Source: JBMYTN01 sp049604415 (GTDB taxonomy: Bacteria > Pseudomonadota > Alphaproteobacteria > Rhodospirillales > Rhodospirillaceae). From it: a stretch of 64,000 nucleotides of DNA. The notes under the pieces are model-generated. The model was given only the letters and a program-made list of their open reading frames with translations. It searched no databases and was not told where the DNA came from. Positions 36,282 to 46,096 of the stretch are shown here, piece by piece. The stretch lies in NCBI GenBank assembly GCA_049604415.1, contig JBMYTN010000019.1:12815-76814 (forward strand), written 5' to 3'. The position numbers and the translations under genes are program-made. Each line of letters begins with the position of its first letter. The stretch's first letter is position 1.

Positions 36282-36598
36282 CACTGCACTCAATGTTAGG
36301 GGGGAGCTGGGGAGAAGAGGGGGTGTTTATGCGGACAGAACGACCCAGGGGGGAAGTGGGTGCATAACTGCTCCTATAACATAGGGTCTGGCTTTCTCTT
36401 CAGCGAATGGCTGTTACGACTTGTTACATTTTCCCTCATTGCGAATGTTGCATTGCATTTTGAAGCGGCCTAGAACAGTCTCTTAGCCATTGCGTGCGTT
36501 TATGGGGTCCATAAGCAACCATTAGGTTGATAGAGGGGGCCTGTCGCTGCAATCGCTGACAAGGATTGCGAACGCTTGATGGACGATATGGGGGCGCA
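36282..36598. other. divergent intergenic region uvrA / livH, no gene seen
   Basis: 317 bp separating two divergent genes. It should hold both promoters, but I see no convincing -35/-10 pair, no tRNA and no strong hairpin. A GGGGGC sequence just before 36599 is the likely livH ribosome site. Confidence 0.6.
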
Positions 36599-37513
36599 GT
36601 GGCCTATTTTCTTCAACAGCTGATCAATGGCCTGACCCTTGGGGCAATCTATGGCCTGATCGCGATCGGATACACGATGGTCTATGGGATCATCGGGATG
36701 ATCAACTTCGCCCATGGCGAGATCTATATGATCGGCGCTTTCCTTTCGATCATATGCTTTTTGATCTTAGATCAAGTCGGGATGTCCTCCATTCCCCTGG
36801 CGTTGACGATCATGTTGTTGATTTCCATGATCTTTACCGGGGCCTATGGCTGGACCGTGGAGCGTTTGGCCTATCGACCATTGCGCAGTTCCTTCCGACT
36901 GGCAGCGTTGATCTCGGCCATTGGGATGTCCATCGCCCTGCAGAACTATGTCCAGATCACCCAAGGGGCCCGGGTGAAGCCCATTCAACCGATCATTTCC
37001 GGCGGCTTTGAGCTGATGAGCGATGGCGACTTTACCGTCCAGGTCGCTTATTTGCAGATCGTGATCTGGGTGCTGACGGTCGGGTTGATGCTGGCCTTCA
37101 CCTATTTGATCACCCAGACCTCCTTGGGACGCCAGCAGCGGGCCTGCGAACAGGACCGGAAGATGGCCGCACTCATCGGGGTCAACGTTGATCGAACCAT
37201 TTCCCTGACCTTCGTGATGGGAGCGATGTTGGCTGCCGTGGCCGGGTTGATCCACACCCTCTATTACGGGGTGGTGGACTTCTATGTTGGCTTCTTGGCC
37301 GGGATTAAGGCCTTCACCGCAGCGGTGCTCGGCGGGATTGGATCCTTGCCCGGGGCGATGCTGGGCGGGCTGTTGATTGGCTTGATCGAGGCCTTCTGGT
37401 CTGGCTACTTCACCATTGAATATAAGGATGTCGCCACCTTCGGCATTCTGGTGCTGGTGCTGATCTTCAAACCCACCGGATTCTTGGGCAAACCGGAAGT
37501 GGAGAAGGTCTGA
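36599..37513 (+). CDS. livH: branched-chain amino acid ABC transporter permease LivH
   Basis: A 304-residue inner-membrane permease with about eight helices. YFLQQLINGLTLGAIYGLIA at the start and VLGGIGSLPGAMLGGLLIGL near the end are family hallmarks. It pairs with LivM to form the channel for Leu/Ile/Val import. GTG at 36599 is chosen because it matches the family N-terminus; a TTG at 36566 is alternative. First gene of the liv operon; 2 bp before livM. Confidence 0.93.
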   Translation: MAYFLQQLINGLTLGAIYGLIAIGYTMVYGIIGMINFAHGEIYMIGAFLSIICFLILDQVGMSSIPLALTIMLLISMIFTGAYGWTVERLAYRPLRSSFRLAALISAIGMSIALQNYVQITQGARVKPIQPIISGGFELMSDGDFTVQVAYLQIVIWVLTVGLMLAFTYLITQTSLGRQQRACEQDRKMAALIGVNVDRTISLTFVMGAMLAAVAGLIHTLYYGVVDFYVGFLAGIKAFTAAVLGGIGSLPGAMLGGLLIGLIEAFWSGYFTIEYKDVATFGILVLVLIFKPTGFLGKPEVEKV

Positions 37514-37515
37514 TC

Positions 37516-38904
37516 ATGGCTGCGACCCTGTCTCCTGGTCCGCAACGCTCGGGCCTGCATCCGATCAGCATCCTAAAGGAAAGCGCCATCACCGCCGGTG
37601 TGGCCGGGCTGCTGTTCCTGCCCTTCATTGGTCTGCATGCGGACAGCTCCGGATCTGCCGGGCTGGTGCTGCGCCAGCGCTGGGATGACCTGCTGATCAT
37701 GGTTTCCCTGGCGTTTTTTGGCCGGATTCTGCTGATTTTCTGGCGGGAAAAGGGTGGGGGCCAGGCCACCAATGATTTGGGTGCGTCCATCGTCAAGCCG
37801 GTGGGCGGGTTCTTTCGCCGCAATATGGTGATGATCGGCTTGGTGGCGCTGTTGCTGGCGGTGGTCTTCCCGATCTCCCCGGTTGGCAATCGCTATTATG
37901 TCGATGTGGCCACCACTTGGATGATCTACATCATGCTCGGCTGGGGGCTGAACATTGTGGTCGGGCTCGCCGGTCTGCTGGATTTGGGCTATGTCGCCTT
38001 CTATGCGGTTGGAGCCTATTCCTATGCCATGCTGGCGACCCTGTTCGACTGGTCGTTCTGGGTCTGTTTGCCACTGGCTGGCCTGTTCGCCGCCTTCTTC
38101 GGGGTGATCCTCGGCTTCCCTGTGCTCAGGTTGAGGGGGGATTATCTAGCCATCGTCACATTGGGCTTTGGCGAGATTATCCGCGTGGTGCTGTTGAACT
38201 GGTATGAGGTTACCAATGGTCCCGACGGGATCAGCGGCATTGCCCGTCCGACCTTTTTTGGCCTGGAAATGACCCGCCGCCCGGCGGAGGGGGAAACGTC
38301 CTTCGCCCAGTTCTTTGGGCTGGAGTTTAGCTCCATGCACCGGGTGATTTTCCTTTATTATCTGATCCTGATCCTGGCGGTGATCACCAATCTGTTCACC
38401 AACCGCATGCGGCGTTTGCCCGCCGGTCGGGCCTGGGAGGCCCTGCGCGAGGATGAGATTGCCTGCCGGTCCCTGGGCATCAACCCGACCAATGTGAAGC
38501 TGTCAGCCTTTGCTTTGGGCGCAATGTTTGGCGGGTTTGCCGGATCGTTCTTTGCCACCCGCCAGGGCTTTATCAGCCCGGAAAGCTTCACCTTCATTGA
38601 AAGCGCGGTGATCTTGGCCGTCGTGGTGCTCGGCGGCATGGGCTCGCAAATCGGGGTCGTGGTGGCCGCGTTCTTCCTGATCGTCTTGCCTGAAGTGTTC
38701 CGGGAATTCGACCAATACCGGATGTTTGTGTTTGGCGCAGCCATGGTCGCCGTCATGGTCTGGAAGCCCGCAGGCCTTCTGTCCTATCGCGAGCCGACCA
38801 TCCACATGCCCGGATGGAAGCGCAAGAACAAGACCAATACGGGTGCGGATGACGGCTCAGAAGACCCTGAAGCGGGGACCGTCGCGAAGGAGGGCGCCCA
38901 ATGA
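37516..38904 (+). CDS. livM: branched-chain amino acid ABC transporter permease LivM
   Basis: A 462-residue permease. The N-terminal ~110 residues, with two helices, correspond to the LivM-type DUF3382 extension. The core contains GLAGLLDLGYVAFYAVGAYS and LRGDYLAIVTLGFGEIIRV, typical of LivM. It has a polar, Lys- and Asp-rich C-terminal tail of ~40 residues. Its stop overlaps livG by 4 bp. Confidence 0.95.
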   Translation: MAATLSPGPQRSGLHPISILKESAITAGVAGLLFLPFIGLHADSSGSAGLVLRQRWDDLLIMVSLAFFGRILLIFWREKGGGQATNDLGASIVKPVGGFFRRNMVMIGLVALLLAVVFPISPVGNRYYVDVATTWMIYIMLGWGLNIVVGLAGLLDLGYVAFYAVGAYSYAMLATLFDWSFWVCLPLAGLFAAFFGVILGFPVLRLRGDYLAIVTLGFGEIIRVVLLNWYEVTNGPDGISGIARPTFFGLEMTRRPAEGETSFAQFFGLEFSSMHRVIFLYYLILILAVITNLFTNRMRRLPAGRAWEALREDEIACRSLGINPTNVKLSAFALGAMFGGFAGSFFATRQGFISPESFTFIESAVILAVVVLGGMGSQIGVVVAAFFLIVLPEVFREFDQYRMFVFGAAMVAVMVWKPAGLLSYREPTIHMPGWKRKNKTNTGADDGSEDPEAGTVAKEGAQ

Positions 38905-39812
38905 CCGCCACAGCGATATTCCCGCTCGATCCCGCCGATAAATCGGCTGGTCTGTTGCTCGAGGTCGAGCATTTGACCATGCGCTTTGGGGGCTTGGTGG
39001 CGGTGGATGATCTGTCCTTCGCCGCCAAGAACAAGGAAATCACCTCGATCATTGGTCCGAATGGGGCTGGCAAGACCACGGTGTTCAACTGTTTGACCGG
39101 CTTTTACAAGCCGACGGTCGGCAGTCTGAAGCTGAACCATCCGCGCAAGGACAAGTCCTATCTGCTTGAACGGATGGAAGGGTTTAAGGTTGCCCAACAG
39201 GCCGATGTGGGCCGGACCTTCCAGAACATCCGGCTGTTCGGCAAAATGACCGTGTTGGAAAACCTGATCGTGGCCCAGCATAACGCGCTGATGAAGGCCT
39301 CGGTGTGGTCCTTGGCCGGGTTGATTGGCGCGCCTGCCTATAAGCGGGCGGAAAAACAGGCCTTGGACAAGGCGCTCTATTGGCTGGAAAAGATCAATCT
39401 GATGGACCGGGCCGAATGGGATGCGGCCAATTTGCCCTATGGTGATCAGCGCCGCCTGGAGATCGCCCGGGCCATGTGCATCGATCCGGTGATGCTCTGT
39501 CTGGATGAACCAGCGGCAGGCTTGAACCCCCGGGAAAGCTTGGAACTCAACACCCTGTTGACCGATATTCGCGATGAGCATGGCATCGGCCTATTGCTGA
39601 TCGAACATGACATGAGCGTGGTCATGGGCATTTCCGATCACATCATCGTGTTGGATTATGGTCGCAAGATCGCCGATGGGCTGCCAGAAGAGGTTCGTAA
39701 CGATCCGGCGGTGATCAAGGCCTATCTGGGCGAAGAGGAAGACGAGGATTTGCCGCCGGAAATCGCCGAAGACCTCGCGACGCAAACCCAAAGCACGGAG
39801 GCGGACCGATGA
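38901..39812 (+). CDS. livG: branched-chain amino acid ABC transporter ATPase LivG
   Basis: A 303-residue ATPase. Walker A is GPNGAGKTT, and the signature reads LPYGDQRRLEIARAM, in the LivG manner. Walker B is MLCLDEPAAGLNP. An insert between residues ~75 and 95 (KDKSYLLERMEGFKV) and an acidic C-terminal extension make it longer than E. coli LivG. It overlaps livM and livF by 4 bp each. Confidence 0.95.
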   Translation: MTATAIFPLDPADKSAGLLLEVEHLTMRFGGLVAVDDLSFAAKNKEITSIIGPNGAGKTTVFNCLTGFYKPTVGSLKLNHPRKDKSYLLERMEGFKVAQQADVGRTFQNIRLFGKMTVLENLIVAQHNALMKASVWSLAGLIGAPAYKRAEKQALDKALYWLEKINLMDRAEWDAANLPYGDQRRLEIARAMCIDPVMLCLDEPAAGLNPRESLELNTLLTDIRDEHGIGLLLIEHDMSVVMGISDHIIVLDYGRKIADGLPEEVRNDPAVIKAYLGEEEDEDLPPEIAEDLATQTQSTEADR

Positions 39813-40534
39813 GCGACCAACCGCTTCTGTCCATTGAGGGTGTTCATACCCATTACGGCAAGATCGAAGCCTTGAAGGGCGTTGATGTTCACATCAATAA
39901 GGGTGAAATCGTCACATTGATCGGCTCTAACGGGGCTGGCAAAACCACCTTGTTGATGACGGTCTGCGGCTCGCCCCAGGCATCCGCCGGTCGGATCCTG
40001 TTTGATGGCTATGAGATCACCAAGCTGAACACCGATAAGATCGTGCATATGGGCATTGCCCAATCCCCGGAAGGGCGGCGGATTTTCCCGCGCATGACCG
40101 TTTACGAAAATCTGCAAATGGGCGGCCTGGTTGCTGATCCGAAGCATTTTGCCAATGACCTGGAACGGGTCTACACCCTATTCCCGCGTCTAAAGGAACG
40201 TCGGGATCAGCGGGGCGGGACCTTGTCCGGGGGCGAGCAGCAAATGCTGGCGATCGGGCGCGCGTTGATGAGCCGTCCGACCCTATTGCTGCTGGATGAG
40301 CCCTCTCTGGGCTTGGCTCCGCTGGTGGTGCGCCAGATCTTCAACGCCATTAAGGAAATCAACCAGACGGAAGGCACAACTATCTTCTTGGTGGAGCAAA
40401 ACGCCTTCCATGCGTTGAAATTGGCCCATCGCGGCTATGTGCTGATCAATGGTGTGGTGTCGCTGAGTGGCAGTGGCCAAGAACTGCTGGCCAACCCGGA
40501 AATCCGGGCCGCCTATTTGGAAGGGGGGCATTGA
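39809..40534 (+). CDS. livF: branched-chain amino acid ABC transporter ATPase LivF
   Basis: A 241-residue ATPase. Walker A GSNGAGKTTLLMTV, signature TLSGGEQQMLAIGRALMSRP and Walker B LLLLDEPSLGLAPLVV are intact. It drives the LivHM permease with LivG. Start overlaps livG, and the stop is followed within 2 bp by a small membrane gene. Confidence 0.96.
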   Translation: MSDQPLLSIEGVHTHYGKIEALKGVDVHINKGEIVTLIGSNGAGKTTLLMTVCGSPQASAGRILFDGYEITKLNTDKIVHMGIAQSPEGRRIFPRMTVYENLQMGGLVADPKHFANDLERVYTLFPRLKERRDQRGGTLSGGEQQMLAIGRALMSRPTLLLLDEPSLGLAPLVVRQIFNAIKEINQTEGTTIFLVEQNAFHALKLAHRGYVLINGVVSLSGSGQELLANPEIRAAYLEGGH

Positions 40535-40536
40535 TC

Positions 40537-40875
40537 ATGGAAGCACTTCTTGGCTCCGGCATTTGGACCTTCCTGCTCTTCACCTGCGGTCTGTCGGGCT
40601 GGACGGCCTATATGACCGGCCAGGCGTTGGCGGCCACTTGGCGACCGCTTTGGCAGATCTATCCCTATGGTGTTCTTCTGGGCGTTGCGAACCGGTTCTT
40701 TGTTTATGCTCTGTTCGATGGCGAGTTGCTGTCCTTATCGGGCCTGGTGATCAACACCGCTGTTCTGATTGGCATCGGCATTGCGGCCTATCGCATGACC
40801 CTGGTGCGCTGTATGTGTTCGCAATATCCGTGGCGTTATCGCCGCACTGGCCCCTTCACCTGGGAAAACATTTAG
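40537..40875 (+). CDS. small membrane protein encoded in the liv operon (DUF6867-like)
   Basis: A 112-residue protein with three likely membrane helices (~6-28, ~42-60, ~68-85) and a basic C-terminus QYPWRYRRTGPFTWENI facing the cytoplasm. I believe it belongs to a family (DUF6867) found beside liv genes in alphaproteobacteria, but I cannot verify this. It stands 2 bp after livF, so co-expression with the transporter is nearly certain. Role unknown; an accessory transporter subunit is one possibility. Confidence 0.75.
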   Translation: MEALLGSGIWTFLLFTCGLSGWTAYMTGQALAATWRPLWQIYPYGVLLGVANRFFVYALFDGELLSLSGLVINTAVLIGIGIAAYRMTLVRCMCSQYPWRYRRTGPFTWENI

Positions 40876-40897
40876 CGAAAATGGCGAACAGCCTTGG

Positions 40898-40929
40898 TTT
40901 GATGCGCTTAATCCGATAACCGCATCAAA
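40898..40929 (+). terminator. hairpin after the livHMGF operon
   Basis: A 9-bp perfect stem TTTGATGCG / CGCATCAAA with a 14-base loop, 22 bp after the last operon gene. There is no strong T run, so it may be a processing or stability element that separates livF from livK. Confidence 0.4.
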
Positions 40930-41135
40930 AATAACGCTAATTTCCTGTCAATTCAGCACCTCAAAGCCCTTGATCTGTTGGGGAGCGTGCCCATCTCCGA
41001 GATGGGGTAGCCCAAGTGCAGCGCTTAAGATCGCACCCATGGGACGCGGCCAGGGAGCCAGCACAAGGGACACATCCAGATCCATTTCGTCCCCGTCCGG
41101 GGAGAACTACCTTCATATCAAGGAGTACGGCTTCC

Positions 41136-42245
41136 ATGACTAGCTTCAAGTCCGGCCTTTTGGCGGCTGCGGCGACCTTCGCCTTTGGCATCGGATCCGC
41201 CCATGCCGAGATCACCATCGCCACCGCCGGTCCGATGACTGGGCAATATGCGTCCTTCGGCGAGCAAATGCAGAAGGGTGCGGAGATGGCCGTCGCCGAC
41301 ATCAACGCCGCTGGCGGCGTTCTGGGCGAGCAGCTGGTTCTGGCCATCGGTGATGATGCCTGTGATCCGAAGCAGGCCGTGGCCGTGGCCAACCAATTCG
41401 TCAATGACGGTGTAGTGTTTGTCGCCGGTCACTTCTGCTCTGGGTCTTCTATCCCGGCCTCGGCGGTTTATAACGAAGAAGGCATCCTGCAAATGTCTCC
41501 GGCTTCGACCAACCCGAAGCTGACCGAACAGGGCTTTGACAATGTGTTCCGCACCTGCGGTCGTGATGACCAACAAGGTGCCATTGCGGGTGAGTTTCTG
41601 CTGTCCACTTATGGCGATGCCAAGGTTGCGATCCTGCATGACAAAACCGCTTATGGGAAAGGCCTGGCCGACGAAACCAAGGCTGTCATCAATGCCGGTG
41701 GCATGACCGAAGCAATGTATGAAGCCTACACCGCTGGGGAAAAAGACTATTCTGCCCTGGTGACCAAGCTGAAGGCCGAAGGCATCGACGTGATCTATCT
41801 GGGCGGCTATCACACCGAAGCCGGTCTGATTGTGCGTCAGGCTAAAGAACAGGGCTATGATGTGACCCTGGTCTCCGGTGACGCTCTGGTGTCCAGCGAA
41901 TTTGCCTCCATTGCCGGTGATGCCGGTGACGGCACCCTGTTCTCCTTCAGCCCGGACCCGCGGAAGAACCCGGAAGCCTCTTCCGTGGTCGCGCAGTTTG
42001 AAGAGACCGGTTACAACCCGGAAGGCTACACCCTGTACACCTATGGTGCGATCCAAGCATGGGCCGCTGCCGTGGAAACCGCCGGGTCCACCGATGTTGA
42101 AGCCGTTGCAGCCGCTCTGAAGGAAGGCAGCTTCGACACTGTTCTGGGCAGCATCGGCTTTGACGATAAGGGTGATGTGACCGCCCCGGGTTACGTCTTC
42201 TACGAATGGAGCGGTGGCGATTACGATTACTACGCCGCCAACTAA
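41136..42245 (+). CDS. livK: branched-chain amino acid-binding protein
   Basis: A 369-residue periplasmic binding protein. A signal peptide is cut after GIGSAHA (about residue 24). The mature start EITIATAGPMTGQYASFGEQ and DINAAGGVLGEQL are type I, LivJ/LivK-like. A good ribosome site (AAGGAG) lies 11 bases before the ATG at 41136, which decides against an earlier in-frame ATG at 41016. It has its own 260-bp leader, so it can be expressed at a higher level than the permease genes, and a strong terminator follows. Confidence 0.95.
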   Translation: MTSFKSGLLAAAATFAFGIGSAHAEITIATAGPMTGQYASFGEQMQKGAEMAVADINAAGGVLGEQLVLAIGDDACDPKQAVAVANQFVNDGVVFVAGHFCSGSSIPASAVYNEEGILQMSPASTNPKLTEQGFDNVFRTCGRDDQQGAIAGEFLLSTYGDAKVAILHDKTAYGKGLADETKAVINAGGMTEAMYEAYTAGEKDYSALVTKLKAEGIDVIYLGGYHTEAGLIVRQAKEQGYDVTLVSGDALVSSEFASIAGDAGDGTLFSFSPDPRKNPEASSVVAQFEETGYNPEGYTLYTYGAIQAWAAAVETAGSTDVEAVAAALKEGSFDTVLGSIGFDDKGDVTAPGYVFYEWSGGDYDYYAAN

Positions 42246-42284
42246 GTCAGTTAGGGCGCTACGCTAGCGCGCTTTAGGCTCTCG

Positions 42285-42318
42285 AAAAGGGCCCGGCATC
42301 ATCCGGGCCCTTTTTTTT
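42285..42318 (+). terminator. rho-independent terminator after livK
   Basis: A stem AAAGGGCCCGG / CCGGGCCCTTT with a short loop followed by eight T. One of the clearest terminators in the window. Confidence 0.88.
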
Positions 42319-42431
42319 GCCTCTGTGACTGTTCCACAGGGCTATTTGATGCTAAGACCTCTGCAGTCATTTTTGCAGGTTTAAGGATGTAATACGCGTT
42401 ATACGCGTAAATTGGGTAAGGGCGGAAAACC

Positions 42432-42983
42432 ATGGCAGGCTCCATTAACAAAGTCATTCTGATCGGCAATCTGGGCCGGGATCCCGAGACGCGGAGTTTC
42501 CAGGATGGCTCCAAGGTCGCCAATCTGCGCATTGCCACGTCTGAAAATTGGAAGGACCGCAATACCGGCGAGCGGCGGGAGCGTACCGAATGGCATTCCG
42601 TGGCCATTTTTGGTTCCCTGGCCGATGTCGCTGAGCGCTATTTGCGCAAAGGATCCAAGGTGTATATCCAAGGCCAGTTGCAAACCCGCAAATGGCAGGA
42701 CCAGTCCGGTCAGGACCGTTACACCACGGAAGTGGTGGTGCGCGGTTTTGGTGGCGAGTTGGTGATGCTCGACGGTCGCTCCGGTGGCGGTGGCGGCGGG
42801 GGCGATCCCTATGGTGATGACAGCTATGGCGGCGGCGGAGGCGGCGGCTATGGTGGTGGTGGCTCCGGCGGGGGTTATGGCGGTGGCGGCCCCGGCGGCG
42901 GCGGTGGTCAAGGCGGTGGCGGTCGTGGATGGGACTCAACCCCTCCGCCCGGTGGCGACATTGACGACGAAATTCCGTTTTAA
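42432..42983 (+). CDS. ssb: single-stranded DNA-binding protein
   Basis: A 183-residue SSB. The OB fold starts SINKVILIGNLGRDPETRSF and includes EWHSVAIFG and LRKGSKVYIQGQLQTRKWQD. A long Gly/Tyr-rich linker (~115-170) leads to the acidic tip DDEIPF, which recruits replication and repair proteins. In the leader, ACGCGT occurs twice within 12 bp (42395-42407) and may be a regulator site. It precedes gyrA by 260 bp. Confidence 0.96.
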   Translation: MAGSINKVILIGNLGRDPETRSFQDGSKVANLRIATSENWKDRNTGERRERTEWHSVAIFGSLADVAERYLRKGSKVYIQGQLQTRKWQDQSGQDRYTTEVVVRGFGGELVMLDGRSGGGGGGGDPYGDDSYGGGGGGGYGGGGSGGGYGGGGPGGGGGQGGGGRGWDSTPPPGGDIDDEIPF

Positions 42984-43242
42984 ATCCGTTTAGGGTCTTT
43001 CGGATGACGCTGAAGTCAGCTCCAAAACCCTTATTCTATTTTCCTGTTCAGCGCACAAATTAAGTGCTGTGTTCGGCGGCAAAAAGCCGATGAATTGCTT
43101 GGCGTTCAGAGAAAAGCGGGCTAAATTACAGCCTGATTTCAATGCAGGGGATGGCCTTAAAAAACTTGCGGTCCCCTAATGCCCGTCGGAGACCCCTCCG
43201 TTAGCGGCTCTTCTCTTTCCCAATCCTTGCGGAAGTGCTTCC

Positions 43243-46095
43243 TTGAGCAACAACACCCCGGAAACCCCAGCGGTTGATATCTTTCCCGTCTCTGTAGAAG
43301 ACGAAATGAAGCGGAGCTACTTAGATTACGCCATGAGCGTGATCGTGAGCCGCGCTTTGCCCGATGTCCGAGATGGCTTGAAGCCCGTGCACCGTCGGAT
43401 CCTGTATTCGATGAAAGAGTCCGGCTTCGAATATAACAAGCCCTATCGCAAATCGGCCCGCATCGTCGGGGATGTCATGGGTAAATATCACCCCCATGGC
43501 GATAGTGCGATTTATGATGCCATGGTGCGGATGGCCCAAGACTTCGCCATGCGCTTGCCGCTGATTGACGGTCAGGGCAATTACGGCTCCATGGATGGCG
43601 ATAAGCCTGCGGCCATGCGCTATACCGAGGCCCGGCTGGCCAAGTCGGCCCATAGCCTGCTCGACGATATCGACCGGGACACGGTGGATTTCCAGAACAA
43701 TTATGACGAGACCGCCCGGGAGCCGGTGGTTCTCCCGGCCCGCTTTCCGAATTTGCTGGTCAATGGCTCCGGCGGGATTGCCGTGGGCATGGCGACCAAT
43801 ATCCCGCCGCATAATTTGGGCGAGATCATTGATGCCTGTTGCGCGCTGATTGATGACCCTTTGATGGAGACCGAGCGTCTGCTCGATCTGGTGCCCGGAC
43901 CGGATTTTCCCACCGGTGGTCAGGTGCTGGGTCGCGCCGGCATTCGCGCAGCCCAACTGACCGGGCGTGGCTCGGTGGTGATGCGGGGCAAAACCCATAT
44001 CGAGGCGCTTGGCAAGGACCGGGAAAGCATCGTCATCACCGAAGTGCCCTATCAGGTCAACAAGGCCAATATGATCGAAAAAATGGCCGATCTGGTGCGG
44101 GAGAAAAAGATCGAGGGCATTTCCGACATCCGCGATGAAAGCGACCGCCAAGGGGTCCGCGTGGTGATCGAGCTGCGCCGAGACGCGGTGTCGGATGTGG
44201 TGCTGAACCAGCTGTTCCGTTTCACGCCGCTGCAGACCAGCTTTGGGGTCAATATGCTGGCCTTGAACCAGGGCCGCCCCGAATTGCTGCCTTTGCGGGC
44301 GATGTTGGAGGCCTTTATCCGGTTCCGGGAAGAGGTTATCCGGCGTCGGACCATTTACGAACTCGGTAAGGCCCGGGATCGGGCTCATGTTTTGGTTGGT
44401 CTGGCGGTTGCGGTTGCTAGCCTGGACGAGGTGATCGAGCTGATCAAAACTTCGCCGGATCCGCAGACCGCGCGGCAACGTTTGATGGATCGGCGCTGGC
44501 CCGCCGCAGAGGTGGAACCGTTTATTGCGCTGATTGATGAGCCGGGGCGGGGGATTGTCGACGGCCACTACACGCTGTCGGAGACCCAAGCCCGGGCGAT
44601 CCTGGATTTGCGCCTGCATCGCCTGACCGGGCTGGAGCGGGAAAAGATCCAAGAGGAACTGACTGAACTCGGCAAACTGATTGAAAACTACCTGCAGATC
44701 CTGCGGGATCGGGTCCGGCTGTATCAGATCATGCGCGAAGAGCTGGTGGAGATGCGCGAGGCCTTTGCTACGCCGCGTCGCACCGAGCTGCTGGAAGCGG
44801 AGTTCGAGCATGACATCGAAGATCTGATTCAGCATGAGGATATGGTCGTCACGGTGACCAACACCGGCTACATCAAGCGGGTGCCGCTGACCTCCTATCG
44901 CGCCCAGCGTCGGGGCGGCAAAGGCCGCTCGGGCATGGCGGTCCGCGACGAGGATTTCATCACCACTCTGTTTGTTGCCGACACCCATGCGCCGCTGCTG
45001 TTCTTTACCTCCGACGGCATGGTTTACAAGCTCAAGGTTTACCGCCTACCGCTGGGCACACCCCAGGCCCGGGGCAAAGCGATCGTCAATATGATCCCGA
45101 TCAACAGCGAAGCCCGGGTGACGGCGATCATGCCATTGCCCGAGGATGAAGAGCGCTGGGGCGATTTGGATGTGATGTTCTCGACGGAATCCGGCGGGGT
45201 TAGACGCAACCGTCTGTCCGATTTCACCAATGTCATGGCCAATGGCAAAATCGCCATGAAGCTGGATGAGGGCGACCAGCTGATCGGGGTTCGGGTTTGC
45301 ACCGAGAATGATGATGTCTTGCTGGCCAGCCGCGATGGCAAATGCATCCGCTTTGCCGTCCCTGATGTGCGGGTGTTTGCCGGGCGGACTTCTACCGGGG
45401 TGCGCGGCATCAAGCTGTCCGAAGGCGATAAAGTCATCTCCATGTCGATCCTGACCCATGTGGATGCGGATGCTGAGGAACGGACCACCTACCTCAAAAA
45501 AGCCAATGAATTGAGGCGCTTGGAAAATGGAGATCCCGAATCAGATGGCGCAAATGCGGTGTTTGGTGATGAGGACACCGAGGATGATGATCCCTACAGC
45601 CATTATGTGGAACTTTCTGGAGAACGGATCCAAGAGCTCGCCGATCAGGAACAGCTGCTGCTGACCATCACCGAAAACGGCTTTGGCAAGCGCACCAGCG
45701 CCTATGAATACCGGGTCTCCGGCCGGGGCGGCAAAGGCATTGCCAATATTGCCCGTAGCGAGCGCAATGGTGCCGTGGTCGCCAGTTTTCCCATTGCATC
45801 TGGCGAACAGATCATGCTTATCACCAATTCCGGTAAGTTGATCAGAATGCCGGTTCATGACGTCCGGATTGCTGGCCGGGCCACCCAGGGGGTGACCCTC
45901 TTCAAGGTTGATCCCGGCGAAACCGTGGTGTCTTGGGCGTTGCTGCCGGAAGCGGATGAGGAAGAGACCGAAGACGGGTCTGAAGTCTCAGCAGACGGGG
46001 AAGCGAAAGCCGAGGATCAGGGGGACCAAGTCTCCGAGGCGGATGGGACCGCAGGAAGCAACGGGACAGATCCGGATCCGGGTGAGGGGGATTAG
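43243..46095 (+). CDS. gyrA: DNA gyrase subunit A
   Basis: A 950-residue type II topoisomerase subunit that breaks and rejoins DNA. The catalytic Tyr lies in AAMRYTEARL. The quinolone region reads HPHGDSAIYD, with Ser and Asp at the positions that mutate in resistant strains, so it looks wild type. The C-terminal wrapping domain contains the GyrA box QRRGGKGRSG. An extra acidic loop (~765-790) and an acidic, disordered tail (~915-950) are present. The start is TTG with GGAAG upstream. One base separates it from coaD. Confidence 0.97.
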   Translation: MSNNTPETPAVDIFPVSVEDEMKRSYLDYAMSVIVSRALPDVRDGLKPVHRRILYSMKESGFEYNKPYRKSARIVGDVMGKYHPHGDSAIYDAMVRMAQDFAMRLPLIDGQGNYGSMDGDKPAAMRYTEARLAKSAHSLLDDIDRDTVDFQNNYDETAREPVVLPARFPNLLVNGSGGIAVGMATNIPPHNLGEIIDACCALIDDPLMETERLLDLVPGPDFPTGGQVLGRAGIRAAQLTGRGSVVMRGKTHIEALGKDRESIVITEVPYQVNKANMIEKMADLVREKKIEGISDIRDESDRQGVRVVIELRRDAVSDVVLNQLFRFTPLQTSFGVNMLALNQGRPELLPLRAMLEAFIRFREEVIRRRTIYELGKARDRAHVLVGLAVAVASLDEVIELIKTSPDPQTARQRLMDRRWPAAEVEPFIALIDEPGRGIVDGHYTLSETQARAILDLRLHRLTGLEREKIQEELTELGKLIENYLQILRDRVRLYQIMREELVEMREAFATPRRTELLEAEFEHDIEDLIQHEDMVVTVTNTGYIKRVPLTSYRAQRRGGKGRSGMAVRDEDFITTLFVADTHAPLLFFTSDGMVYKLKVYRLPLGTPQARGKAIVNMIPINSEARVTAIMPLPEDEERWGDLDVMFSTESGGVRRNRLSDFTNVMANGKIAMKLDEGDQLIGVRVCTENDDVLLASRDGKCIRFAVPDVRVFAGRTSTGVRGIKLSEGDKVISMSILTHVDADAEERTTYLKKANELRRLENGDPESDGANAVFGDEDTEDDDPYSHYVELSGERIQELADQEQLLLTITENGFGKRTSAYEYRVSGRGGKGIANIARSERNGAVVASFPIASGEQIMLITNSGKLIRMPVHDVRIAGRATQGVTLFKVDPGETVVSWALLPEADEEETEDGSEVSADGEAKAEDQGDQVSEADGTAGSNGTDPDPGEGD

Positions 46096-46096
46096 G

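Noticed and set aside
33426..36598. LexA (SOS) box upstream of uvrA
   Set aside because: I looked for the alphaproteobacterial GTTC-N7-GTTC pattern in 36282-36598 and did not find it.
42380..42431. Strong operator upstream of ssb
   Set aside because: ACGCGT occurs twice in a short distance, but no known regulator motif fits, so it is only mentioned in the ssb entry.
43321..44988. 555-codon ORF opposite gyrA
   Set aside because: A shadow of the highly conserved gyrA coding frame in GC-rich DNA; no ribosome site and no domain.
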